A stretch of 11,401 nucleotides of DNA from CAVPLM01 sp964497095 (GTDB lineage: Bacteria > Actinomycetota > Thermoleophilia > RBG-16-64-13), in assembly GCA_964497095.1 (NCBI GenBank), contig CAZCCL010000088.1, positions 1 to 11,401 on the forward strand. Direction: 5' to 3'. The position numbers and the translations under genes were made by a program. Below, piece after piece: positions 1 to 7,911 of the stretch; position 1 is the first letter of the stretch, and each line of letters starts with the position of its first letter. The notes under the pieces were generated by a model. It was not told the origin of the DNA and did not search any database. It was given only the letters and a program-made list of their open reading frames with translations.

Positions 1-43
1 TGCGCTACACCCCGCCCCCAGGCCTTCCGCCCGGCGCGGTCGC

Positions 44-3000
44 TTATTCTATACCATGACCTGCGGAACCGACCATTCCGGCGCAGACCGGAGCGACCGA
101 ACAACGGGCGCAGTCTTCCCCGGGTTGCATTCGAAAGTCACCCTGCCTCATCTTGTCGAGCAACCCTTCCACCATAGACTCCAGCCGCGGCTCTTCGCCT
201 CGGTCGAATGACAGGCGCACCGGAGAGTCGGGCCGCTCCAAGAACAGGAAGTCCATCGACACCGCCTCAGCGCCGGCCCGTAGTGCCGCAAGAGCATAGA
301 TCGCTCCCTGTAGGTCGTAACCGGCGGCCGCTTCGGCGGGCGTCCGCCCATCGAGGGCGTTGGTCTTGTAGTCCAAGATGTGCCGGGCACCTTCTACCGA
401 CCACGTCAAGTCCATCACCCCGGATACGATGGTGTCGCCAAGGGCAAAGGCGAAGGGTGCTTCCGAGACGGCACCGGCAAGGGCACGGTCGCTCGCAAAG
501 GGCGAACGCCAGAAGGCCCGAGTAAGAGTGAGGACGCGCACTCGCTCGGCTTCCGACAGGCCGATATCGGCGGCTGTTTGCCGGGTCAGATCGTCGATCT
601 CGCCGGAAAGCGCACCGGGTGCCGGGCATTGCGCCTCGAGCGCATGCCGCTCGAGCAAGGCGTGCACGATGAGACCGATGGTGCGACCGGAACGGGTCTC
701 TATCTCGTCGATCAGATCGTCTTGCGCGACGGCAACCTCCGCCCGGCCGTCCGGGTCCTCTCCGGACGGGTCTAGACTGGTTCGGGTGGGAGCGGGCGTG
801 CCGACGGGGTCTAGTTGAAGACCAAGCATCCGCTCCAGATAGAAGCGCCTGGGACAACGCAGATAGAGAGCCAGCGCGGAGAAGCTGATCTGTCGCGGAG
901 CCATAGCCGGTGACTCGCATTCCGGGAACTGGAGGCAGGCATCCAGCGAGCCCACTACCCCGTCCCGGTCGGGCGGGACCGGAAGCTCCTGCTCTCCCCC
1001 GGTCCCTGTGCCCTCTGTGCCCTCTGAACCTGAGATCTCCGGGGTAGACACGCTGGTACCGGCGACCACCGCATCGAGTCCCTCGACAGGCACAACCATG
1101 CCGGCTTCGGGCAGGGTGTCGAAGCCCAAGGCCATCGCCATCCGACCTATGCGACAACCGCCCGACCCCCTGCCGGCGGGCTTGGCTCCCACGAGCACCA
1201 GCCGCTCCTCCGCCCGAGTCATGGCCACGTAGAGCAGCCGGACATCTTCTTCCCGTTCCTTGGTGGCCTCTTCGGCGACTATCTCCGCGGCGGGCCCCCA
1301 GCTGAGATCTCCCGCCTCATACGTCCTGTGCCCGGAGCCCTTGAGAGACACCCCCATGCGTCCGTCGCCGCTGAAGACGAATCGGGGACGATCTCCCCGA
1401 GGCACGTCCGAGCCAAGCCCGGCCAGAACGACCACCGGGAACTCGAGACCCTTGGCTTGGTGCACGGTCATGATCCGCACCACGTTCTCTCCCTCGGCCA
1501 GAGTGGGAGCGCTACCTTCCTTGTCGCTCAGATCGCCCATGGACTGGAGGGCGTTCACGAGGCCGGCCAGGTCGGGACCCTGCAGAGCTTCATAGTCGTC
1601 GGCGATGCGCATGAGCTTGCGCACGTTGGCGAACCGCCGTTTTCCTTCCTCGGAGGCCAGAAGACAGACATCGTAGCCGCAGTCGCTCACCGCGTCGTCG
1701 ATCAGGCGGGCCAGTCCCGGCCTACCGACCCGATGCCTGAGAACGCCGAGTCGCCCTACGAATTCGCGGAGGACCTTTCGGTCGGCCGGGCACATGCCGG
1801 AGATCTCTCCCTCGCGGATCACCTCCCAGAGGGATCGGGCCCTCTTTCTGCGGGCCTCGCGCCCGAGCAGATAGAGGCCGTCGTCGGACAACCCGACGAT
1901 AGGCGACCTGAGAACGGTGACCAGCCCCAGATCGTCATGAGGATTGACGAGAAGTCCGAGCAAGGCGGCAAGATCACCTATCTCATCCCGGCTGTAATAG
2001 CCTTTGCCCCCTACGACGTAGACCCTTACCCCGCGGTCCAAGAGGGCCTGCTGGTACAGATCGACGTGCGTCTGGGCCGGAGTCAGCACCACGACGTCGC
2101 GGGGCTCCCAACCTTCTTCGTCCAGCAGTTTTCGGACGGACGCGGCGACGGCCTGCGCCTCGGCCTCCTGCATCAGGGGCGACGGTGAGTCGGGCCCGGA
2201 TCTCTCCAAACGGTCCACCGCCAAGACCTCCACCGCGACCGGCGGCCGTTCGGCCCCGGAACTCGCGGCGGCGCTCCGGCGGCGCCCATAGTGGCCCTGC
2301 CCGTCGAGTGCGGGTTCGCCGGACTTGTGCTCGGCGCGGCCGTGCTCGGCGCGGGGGTGCTCGTCATGGGGGCGCTCGTCATGGGTGCGCTCGTCGCGGC
2401 CGTGCTCGAGTGGGACGAACCGGTGCCCGAAAAAGCTCTCGTCTGCGAACAGCCGGTTGACGAAGGAGAGTATCTGCGGGCGGCTGCGGTAGTTGACGTC
2501 CAGCCGGCGAACACGAGTCCCCCCGTCCTGGAGCTCGGCCGCGGCTTCCCTGCGCTTGAACACCTCGACGTCGGCCCCGCGAAAACGGTAGATGCTCTGC
2601 CGTTCGTCTCCCACCATGAGAAGTCGCGAAGCCCCAAGTCCCTCGAGGATGGAGCACTGCAGCTCGTTGGTGTCCTGGAACTCGTCGACCATGACCCACA
2701 GCCCCGATCCGCTGGTCACCACGGTCGCTCCCCCCTCCTCGCGGAGCAAGGCCCGGGCGTTCAATTCGAGGTCGGTGAAGTCCAGCAGGCTCCGTTCCCG
2801 CTTGTAGGCCGTGTAGGAATGGTCGAACCGAGCAAGCAGATCGTTCATGACCGCGACGACCGGGCGAAGCTGCTGCTCCGCGAGGGAGCGGCGGTACGAA
2901 GTGAGGGCCGCTCGGGCCGGCCCGAAGTAGGGCTCCATGGAGGCCGTCAGCCTGGTCGGAAAGCAACCCTCGCTCAGGCGCAGCTGATCCTCCGGGTCCA

Positions 3001-3712
3001 GTCCCGCCTCCGCCCCTTCTATCCAGGACAAGCATCTCTCCAGTCTCGCCAGGTCGGTGGCAAGAGAATTCGTGCGGCGAGGCGCCGCCGCGCCGGTATC
3101 CAGGGCTTCGCGGACGGTCTCCGCCAGCCTCGCGCGCGACTCCTCGGCCGGTCTGCCCGGGGGGATCGTCACCTGCGGATGTTCCACCCCGGCGCAGCGT
3201 AGCCGCTCGTAGAGAGGAACGATCTCTTCGCGAAGAAGCGTGGTATGAGAGCCGAGGATGTCCAGCTCGGCCTCTGTCGCCGACTCGACGGCCTGGTACC
3301 AGATCTCGTCGCGCACTTCTCTTGTGACCAGGGCCGCTGCTTCCGCCTCGAGGATAGAGAACCCCGGGTCTACCCCTGCTTCAAGCGGGTGCTCCCTCAG
3401 CAGGCCCGCGCAGAGGCTGTGGATGGTACCTACCGTGGCTTCGTCCAAAGCGAGGGCCAAGTCGGGGCGCCGGAGTTCCTCCAGCCGCTCCCGGATACGG
3501 GCGGTCAGTTCCGCAGCGGCCTTCCGGGTGAAGGTCACGGCTATCAGGCGCTCCGGCGCGGTCCCTTCGTCGACCAGCGCACGCACAAAGTACGCCACCA
3601 ACAACCGGGTCTTGCCACTACCGGCGCCCGCCGCCACCAGGATCCGAGCACTGTCGTCGAGCACCGCCGCCTTCTGGGCTTCCGACAGGGTCTTTTCCGC
3701 GCTCGTGATCAC
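44..3712 (-). CDS. addA: AddA/AdnB-like UvrD-family helicase-nuclease subunit
   Basis: This is the active motor and nuclease subunit of a two-subunit machine that unwinds and resects double-strand DNA ends for RecA-dependent repair. It is cytoplasmic. The 1222-residue product is close to the roughly 1230 residues of Bacillus AddA. Visible motor motifs are Walker A AAGAGSGKT (27-35), VTFTRKAAAEL (59-69), TIHS (96-99), Walker B VDEFQDT (342-348), VGDERQSIYRFRGAD (367-381), NYRS (407-410), TVHQAKGLEF (749-758) and LLYVAMTRA (826-834). An acidic, Gly-rich linker (about 890-915) leads to a RecB-type PD-(D/E)XK nuclease: H1017, D1101, D1114-Y-K1116, Q1135 and Y1139. C953 together with C1201, C1204 and C1210 (CxxC-x5-C) forms a likely 4Fe-4S set. 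The GTG start at 3712 is chosen because GGAGGT lies 8 nt upstream, it overlaps the addB stop as GTGA, and the motor begins right after it. The open frame continues 59 codons upstream, but that stretch only shadows the 3' end of addB. A 15-bp coding repeat occupies residues 433-462. AddA versus AdnB naming is not settled by sequence alone. Confidence 0.93.
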   Translation of the reverse strand: MITSAEKTLSEAQKAAVLDDSARILVAAGAGSGKTRLLVAYFVRALVDEGTAPERLIAVTFTRKAAAELTARIRERLEELRRPDLALALDEATVGTIHSLCAGLLREHPLEAGVDPGFSILEAEAAALVTREVRDEIWYQAVESATEAELDILGSHTTLLREEIVPLYERLRCAGVEHPQVTIPPGRPAEESRARLAETVREALDTGAAAPRRTNSLATDLARLERCLSWIEGAEAGLDPEDQLRLSEGCFPTRLTASMEPYFGPARAALTSYRRSLAEQQLRPVVAVMNDLLARFDHSYTAYKRERSLLDFTDLELNARALLREEGGATVVTSGSGLWVMVDEFQDTNELQCSILEGLGASRLLMVGDERQSIYRFRGADVEVFKRREAAAELQDGGTRVRRLDVNYRSRPQILSFVNRLFADESFFGHRFVPLEHGRDERTHDERPHDEHPRAEHGRAEHKSGEPALDGQGHYGRRRSAAASSGAERPPVAVEVLAVDRLERSGPDSPSPLMQEAEAQAVAASVRKLLDEEGWEPRDVVVLTPAQTHVDLYQQALLDRGVRVYVVGGKGYYSRDEIGDLAALLGLLVNPHDDLGLVTVLRSPIVGLSDDGLYLLGREARRKRARSLWEVIREGEISGMCPADRKVLREFVGRLGVLRHRVGRPGLARLIDDAVSDCGYDVCLLASEEGKRRFANVRKLMRIADDYEALQGPDLAGLVNALQSMGDLSDKEGSAPTLAEGENVVRIMTVHQAKGLEFPVVVLAGLGSDVPRGDRPRFVFSGDGRMGVSLKGSGHRTYEAGDLSWGPAAEIVAEEATKEREEDVRLLYVAMTRAEERLVLVGAKPAGRGSGGCRIGRMAMALGFDTLPEAGMVVPVEGLDAVVAGTSVSTPEISGSEGTEGTGTGGEQELPVPPDRDGVVGSLDACLQFPECESPAMAPRQISFSALALYLRCPRRFYLERMLGLQLDPVGTPAPTRTSLDPSGEDPDGRAEVAVAQDDLIDEIETRSGRTIGLIVHALLERHALEAQCPAPGALSGEIDDLTRQTAADIGLSEAERVRVLTLTRAFWRSPFASDRALAGAVSEAPFAFALGDTIVSGVMDLTWSVEGARHILDYKTNALDGRTPAEAAAGYDLQGAIYALAALRAGAEAVSMDFLFLERPDSPVRLSFDRGEEPRLESMVEGLLDKMRQGDFRMQPGEDCARCSVAPVCAGMVGSAGHGIE
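2327..2416. repeat. 15-bp tandem repeat inside addA, about six imperfect copies
   Basis: Units begin at 2327, 2342, 2357, 2372, 2387 and 2402. On the plus strand each starts GTGCTCG or GCGCTCG. The first two units differ by only two bases at the end; later ones have TCATGGG or TCGCGGC in the second half. Because 15 bp is five codons, the array stays in frame. On the minus strand it encodes a charged, His-rich pentapeptide series (for example EHGRD, ERTHD, ERPHD, EHPRA, EHGRA) at residues 433-462 of the helicase, just after motif IV. It looks like a surface loop expanded by replication slippage. No function is visible. Confidence 0.85.
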
Positions 3713-6696
3713 GGTCGGTAACCTCCCCGGCGGGCACGGCAGACCGGTCCCAGACCGCACCAGGGTGGGCACTCGCGGTTGGGGCGGGGCGCGATCGAGC
3801 CGGCCCGTATGCCTGCCGCGGCCTCGCATGACAAGGCGCGGGTCTCTTGATACAGGATCTCCACCGCATCCGGGTCGAGCACGCCACAACCTTGCCTACC
3901 TGCGCCCACAAGATGTTCCGAGCCGGCCCGGACCAGACCCGAGCACCGCTCCTCCAGCGGAGACAGATAAGCTCCGCCGATGACCCGCGCGGCGGGGCGC
4001 TCCGCAGCGAGCGCCATCAGGTAGAGCGGCAGCTGCAAAGCCCGTGGGCTCCCTATGCTGGAAGGATTGGGGAGGGTCCCGCTCTTGTAGTCGAGGACAA
4101 AGAGGGAGCGCCCCGCCGGATCGGCGTCGATCCGGTCGATGCGGCCCCGGATCCTGAGCCCACCGATATCGATCCCCCCTTCGCCACCTACGGTGGACTC
4201 CGTCTCCAGCGTGATCAGCGCACCTGCCGCTTCGCTCTCCATCTGAAGAAGACGCCGGACCATCTTCCTCAGTCGCCAGGCGGTCAGCTTTTTCTCCGCG
4301 GGGTTGCCGGGACATCCTTCCTCTCCCACCAGGCGCTCGACAACTGCACGGGCTAGAAGTTCCGCTTCGGCCAGACTCTCCGGATTGACGGGGAGAGCAT
4401 CACGGGAGGCCAGCTCTCCATACGTGATACTGAGGACGCTGTGTAACAGCTGTCCCGTGGAGCGCGCGTCGAGCTCCGGTTCCAGCTCCTCGACTCCGAC
4501 CACCCGGTCCACGAACCAGGCAAAGGGGCAATTGAGGTAGGCCTCGAGAGAGGACGGGGTGAAGCTCTCTGTCTCCGCCAACTCCTCGAGGATCGCCGGG
4601 TCGGTGAGGCGCGCCGGGGGACGCCGCCACGGGCGCGCCTGGCCCTCGTGTCCGCTGGGCCGGACACCAGGATGGGGAGAGCAGCCCTGAGCCGCGCATG
4701 CGCGCAGGTAGTGCCTCAGCGAAGGGGCCGCCTCGACTCCGAAGACCACCTCGGCCAGAGTACGGGTCTGGCAATCCCCCCTGTCGGCTCCCAGAAGTGC
4801 CCTCGAGAGCGACCAGAACCGAGAGGGCATGACTTCACCGCCGCCGTCATCCGCATCCCGGGCGCTCAGAAGCAGCAGTTGCCAGGCTCGGGACAGGGCG
4901 CTCACGAACAGGGCGGCCTCTTGGTTCGCCTCCGGGACGAAAAGACCGCCGCCCGCCAGCGAGTCCAGCTGGGTCCGCTGGCCTCGAGTCAGAAGAGCCG
5001 GGGGGTCCGAATGGCCCGGGAACTCCCCTTCGACCAGTCCAAGCACCGCGACGACGGCGAACCGCCGCGCCCGGGCCCGCTGAACGTCGAGGATCTGCAC
5101 CGCGTCCGTGGTGCCGATCCGACTACCCGGGATCGGGACCCCGGCAAGCGCCTGAAGCACCGCCTCGGCCGAAAGGGGACCACCGACAAAGCCTGTCGCC
5201 TCCGACGCCCGCATGACCGATGCTGCTCCGCCCAGCGCCCGGAAAGCGCGGGCATCCTCTTCGAAATCCCGATCACCCACGACCCCGTGTTGGGCAGATG
5301 CGTTCAGCATCCGCCAACAGACATCTTCCATTCCGGTCGCATCGACAGACGGTGCGCCGGCGCGGTCACCGATGGCGGCCCACAGAGGCGCACACGACCC
5401 GGGGCGTATTCCGTCTCCGATATCCGCCAGCGCGACGGCCCCGCGGCGGCCGTCCCGACGGTAGCGCAGTTCCACATCGGCGGCCATCTCCGGCGTCAGC
5501 CCGCTATAGGGGCTGCGGAGGTAGGCCAGGAGCGACTCGGCATCATCACGCAGCACGCCACGCAGAGCCCTCAGAAGCGCGTGGCCAAAGCCCGTCTCCC
5601 CAAGCGTGCGCGCATCATCGATGTGATAGGGGATGCCGCACGATCCGAACACCTGCCTGAGCAGGCTTCTCCAGTTCTGCAACCGACGCACCATGACGGC
5701 GATATGGCCCGGCCTGAAGCCTTGGCGCAGAAGACCGGAGATGTGCTGGGCGACCAGTTCGGCTTCGTTGCGCTGTCCGGAGGCGAGCAGGAACCGCACC
5801 CCTTCCGGACCTGCCGTAGGTCTGGGTGGTTCGGGTAGAGGCCGATCGCTCATGAAATGGCGCTCGAGATAGGCGATCGCGGGGGAAGAGTAGGCCCGGA
5901 CCCGCGGGAGCAGTTCGACCACGCGACCGGCTCTGTTCCTCCAACCGTCGACTTCCGCTGAGGTGCTGAGATTGATGGGTCGGGTCGCATCGTATGAGAG
6001 GGCCATCAGGACCGGGGCGGGCCCGGACAGGGTCTCTATGAGGGTCTGCTGCACCGTGGTGAAGGACGTGAACCCGTACAGAACCACGGGCCTCGTCCAT
6101 CCCCCGGCCAGGGCCACCGCCTCCCGGGCGGCCATGGGGCCGTCGGTCAGGCCCGAAATAGCACAGGCATCCAGATAGGCTCGGTAGAGACACCGGACAT
6201 CCGTGGCCGGTCCGGCAACAGACGGATCCTCACGTGCCCAGGAGCTAAGGATCCCGTCCAACTCCTCCGGATCTTTGCCGCTATCGCCCAACTGCTGCAG
6301 CAAGCGAGCAAGCGCAGCGGCGGCCCCCGGAGGCGAAGCCGTCGCGTTCAATGAGCGCAGCGGGACTTCCCGGAGGAGGCCGGCCATCATGAGCCTGCGC
6401 TCGAACTCCCCCGGCCGCCTCGAGGACCGTCCGGTGATGGCGCCTACCAGGCCGTCGAAAGTCAGCGCGGGCCACTGACCAAAGAGGGCACCCGTCCGCC
6501 GGACCATCTCCATCGTGAGCTCCCGGGCAACGGGCGCTGTGGGCGCGACGACGACCGGACGAAGCGGAAGCTTCTCTCTCCACCAGTCGAGAGCGTGGCC
6601 CATCTTGCCGGAGTTCGGAGGGCCGAGGACAAGGGTGAGCCCCGGCCCACACTTCCCGCCACTGCTGTCCGGCCGTCTGTGCATGCTGGCAACCAT
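3709..6696 (-). CDS. addB: AddB/AdnA-like PD-(D/E)XK nuclease subunit with degenerate motor
   Basis: This is the partner of the downstream addA-like gene and forms the second nuclease and non-motor subunit of the end-resection complex. The 995-residue product is shorter than Bacillus AddB (about 1166). The N-terminal P-loop reads GPPNSGKM (25-32), with Met where Thr or Ser normally binds magnesium. The region corresponding to Walker B reads VVLYGFTSFTTVQQTL (about 205-220), an AddB-type signature without the acidic pair. VLGLVEGEFP (about 551-560) is typical of AddB/RecB-like motor domain 2. The C-terminal nuclease looks intact: H752, GRIDRID with D854, D869-Y-K871, Q888 and Y892. C723 with C976, C980 and C986 suggests a 4Fe-4S cluster, although the spacing is CxxxC rather than the usual CxxC. 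The start is ATG 6696; a second ATG at 6684 (991 aa) fits the candidate promoter better. The frame stays open another 223 codons upstream, but only as a shadow of the divergent pafB gene. Confidence 0.88.
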   Translation of the reverse strand: MVASMHRRPDSSGGKCGPGLTLVLGPPNSGKMGHALDWWREKLPLRPVVVAPTAPVARELTMEMVRRTGALFGQWPALTFDGLVGAITGRSSRRPGEFERRLMMAGLLREVPLRSLNATASPPGAAAALARLLQQLGDSGKDPEELDGILSSWAREDPSVAGPATDVRCLYRAYLDACAISGLTDGPMAAREAVALAGGWTRPVVLYGFTSFTTVQQTLIETLSGPAPVLMALSYDATRPINLSTSAEVDGWRNRAGRVVELLPRVRAYSSPAIAYLERHFMSDRPLPEPPRPTAGPEGVRFLLASGQRNEAELVAQHISGLLRQGFRPGHIAVMVRRLQNWRSLLRQVFGSCGIPYHIDDARTLGETGFGHALLRALRGVLRDDAESLLAYLRSPYSGLTPEMAADVELRYRRDGRRGAVALADIGDGIRPGSCAPLWAAIGDRAGAPSVDATGMEDVCWRMLNASAQHGVVGDRDFEEDARAFRALGGAASVMRASEATGFVGGPLSAEAVLQALAGVPIPGSRIGTTDAVQILDVQRARARRFAVVAVLGLVEGEFPGHSDPPALLTRGQRTQLDSLAGGGLFVPEANQEAALFVSALSRAWQLLLLSARDADDGGGEVMPSRFWSLSRALLGADRGDCQTRTLAEVVFGVEAAPSLRHYLRACAAQGCSPHPGVRPSGHEGQARPWRRPPARLTDPAILEELAETESFTPSSLEAYLNCPFAWFVDRVVGVEELEPELDARSTGQLLHSVLSITYGELASRDALPVNPESLAEAELLARAVVERLVGEEGCPGNPAEKKLTAWRLRKMVRRLLQMESEAAGALITLETESTVGGEGGIDIGGLRIRGRIDRIDADPAGRSLFVLDYKSGTLPNPSSIGSPRALQLPLYLMALAAERPAARVIGGAYLSPLEERCSGLVRAGSEHLVGAGRQGCGVLDPDAVEILYQETRALSCEAAAGIRAGSIAPRPNRECPPWCGLGPVCRARRGGYRP
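3721..3726 (-). promoter_or_regulatory. Ribosome binding site of addA
   Basis: GGAGGT on the minus strand lies 8 nt before the GTG at 3712, inside the last codons of addB. With the GTGA overlap it fixes the addA start and implies translational coupling between the two subunits. Confidence 0.8.
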
Positions 6697-6716
6697 TGTA
6701 GAACCCGCCCCGGACG
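6695..6716 (-). promoter_or_regulatory. Candidate addBA promoter with a degenerate PafBC/RecA-NDp-like motif
   Basis: On the minus strand TACAAT (6700-6695) is a strong -10-like hexamer fitting TAnnnT. Eight bases upstream, CGTCCGGG (6716-6709) matches five of eight positions of the core TGTCRGTG of the LexA-independent damage promoter (RecA-NDp: TTGTCRGTG, 8 nt, TAnnnT) bound by PafBC in mycobacteria. There is no good standard -35 box. Transcription from this -10 would start near 6687, downstream of ATG 6696 and 3 nt before ATG 6684. The match is partial and lies in GC-rich DNA, so chance is possible. Confidence 0.3.
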
Positions 6717-6720
6717 GGCG

Positions 6721-6750
6721 CTGACCGTGCGCACACTTCTGCGCTAGTCT
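6721..6750 (+). promoter_or_regulatory. Candidate promoter of the pafBC operon, probably leaderless
   Basis: A -35-like CTGACC (6721-6726) is followed by an 18-bp spacer and a -10-like TAGTCT (6745-6750), which fits the TAnnnT form common in Actinobacteria. The ATG at 6757 begins 6 nt after the -10 box, where transcription is expected to start. The mRNA may therefore begin at the start codon. The AAAGG before the ATG is only 1 nt away and too close to act as a ribosome binding site. Confidence 0.5.
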
Positions 6751-6756
6751 AAAGGC

Positions 6757-7779
6757 ATGAGTCGCGATGAAGACAAACTCATACGCCAGTTGTCGCTCAT
6801 CTCGTTCCTCTTGAGCCGGCCGCGCCCGTTCACGACCCGCGAGATCCAAGAGTCGGTCGAGGGTTACGCGGAGATGAGCGACGATACGTTCGCGCGGCGT
6901 TTCTTCGGAGACCGCTCGGATCTCAGCGACATCGGGATAGAGATCAAGAGCTTGACCGATCCGGAGATGACCGAAGGACAGCTCTACTACCTGCCCGCGG
7001 AAGACTTCCGTCTTCCCCAGGTGGACTTCACGCCGGCCGAGTTGCGCGCCCTCGCGGTAGGCTTGGCCGCGCTCGACGGTCGCTTCGCCTATGCGCGGCC
7101 CCTGCGTCTCGCCCTCACGGCGATCTCCCATGGAAGGCCGGACCCGGTTCGAGACGTGCTCGAACAATTGCCCATCGCTTTCGCCCCCGACGAGGACGCA
7201 CAGCGGGCGGGAAGGCAGTTGGCCCGTTTGCAGGACGCGATAAACCGGGGTAAGACGGTAGGCTTCCAGTACCCTTCCGCCGATGGGAGTCTCGAGGAAC
7301 GCACGTTCGAGCCGTACAACCTCTTCCTCATCCAGGGTCGATGGTATGTCGTGGGTTATGACCACAAACGCCAGGGGATCCGCACTTTTCGAGTGGGCAG
7401 GGTCCAGGGGACCGTCCGTTTTCGTACGGAGAAGGCGCGCGATTTCTCCGTCCCGGCCGACTACGATCCGGAACAGTACCGGGCTCGCCCCCCTTGGCTC
7501 CTCGGCGCCGTCAAGGGTACGGCCACCGTCAGGGTGACCGAGGACCTAGCTTGGTGGGTCACCAGATTACAGCCGCACGTCCGGTGGCTCGGGGAGGACG
7601 AGCAAGGCTGCACGCGCTTCGAGGTGCCCTACGCGGCCGAGGTCGTCCTCCTGTCGTGGGTGGTGGGCCTCGGCGGCTGCGGTGAACTGCTCGAACCTGC
7701 CTCCCTCCGCGAGGAGTTGCGCAGACGCCTCGAAGCTGTCTACCAAGCCCACGAGGAGATGGCGCCCGATGACCCGGCG
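6757..7779 (+). CDS. pafB: PafB-like WYL-domain transcriptional regulator (3' end lost in assembly gap)
   Basis: This is the likely first half of the PafBC activator, which turns on DNA-damage genes independently of LexA in mycobacteria. Residues 1-75 look like the N-terminal winged-helix DNA-binding region, with LLSRPRPFTTREIQESV and an RRFFGDRSDL segment. A helical middle part (about 90-165) starts FTPAELRALAVGLAALDGRF. The WYL domain follows at about 160-225: the name motif reads WYV (196-198) within GRWYVVGYD, and IRTFRVGRV follows. The C-terminal WCX-like extension ends near EAVYQAHEEM (about 335), where PafB proteins normally stop. No stop codon is visible because the sequence enters a 28-G run at 7782. 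The ATG at 6757 is supported by the promoter spacing. The reading frame happens to stay open across the gap into the PafC half (6757-8925). That could be a real fusion, as known for PafBC of Arthrobacter, or an artefact. Confidence 0.85.
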
Positions 7780-7781
7780 GC

Positions 7782-7911
<130 letters not shown>

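Noticed and set aside
1..43. GC-rich 43 bp after the addA stop as a terminator
   Set aside because: No convincing inverted repeat followed by T residues; the sequence is cut by the window edge.
1007..1024. Two copies of a 9-bp direct repeat (TGTGCCCTC) in addA
   Set aside because: Only two units, encoding an EGT-EGT stretch in the flexible linker between motor and nuclease; too small to be a separate feature.
2291..3202. Long plus-strand open frame opposite addA (303 codons) with a hydrophobic N terminus resembling a membrane helix
   Set aside because: It is antisense to conserved helicase motifs. Its hydrophobic stretch is just the complement of the 15-bp repeat, and long antisense frames are expected at this GC content.
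3713..3889. 59-codon N-terminal extension of addA
   Set aside because: Low-complexity Arg/Pro-rich sequence out of frame within the addB C terminus. The GTG at 3712 has a strong ribosome binding site and a GTGA overlap.
4648..5838. 396-codon plus-strand open frame opposite addB
   Set aside because: No recognisable domain and antisense to the AddB-like coding region; a GC-driven shadow.
6697..7365. 223-codon N-terminal extension of addB
   Set aside because: It is antisense to conserved PafB WYL coding sequence, resembles no domain, and a good start and promoter lie downstream.
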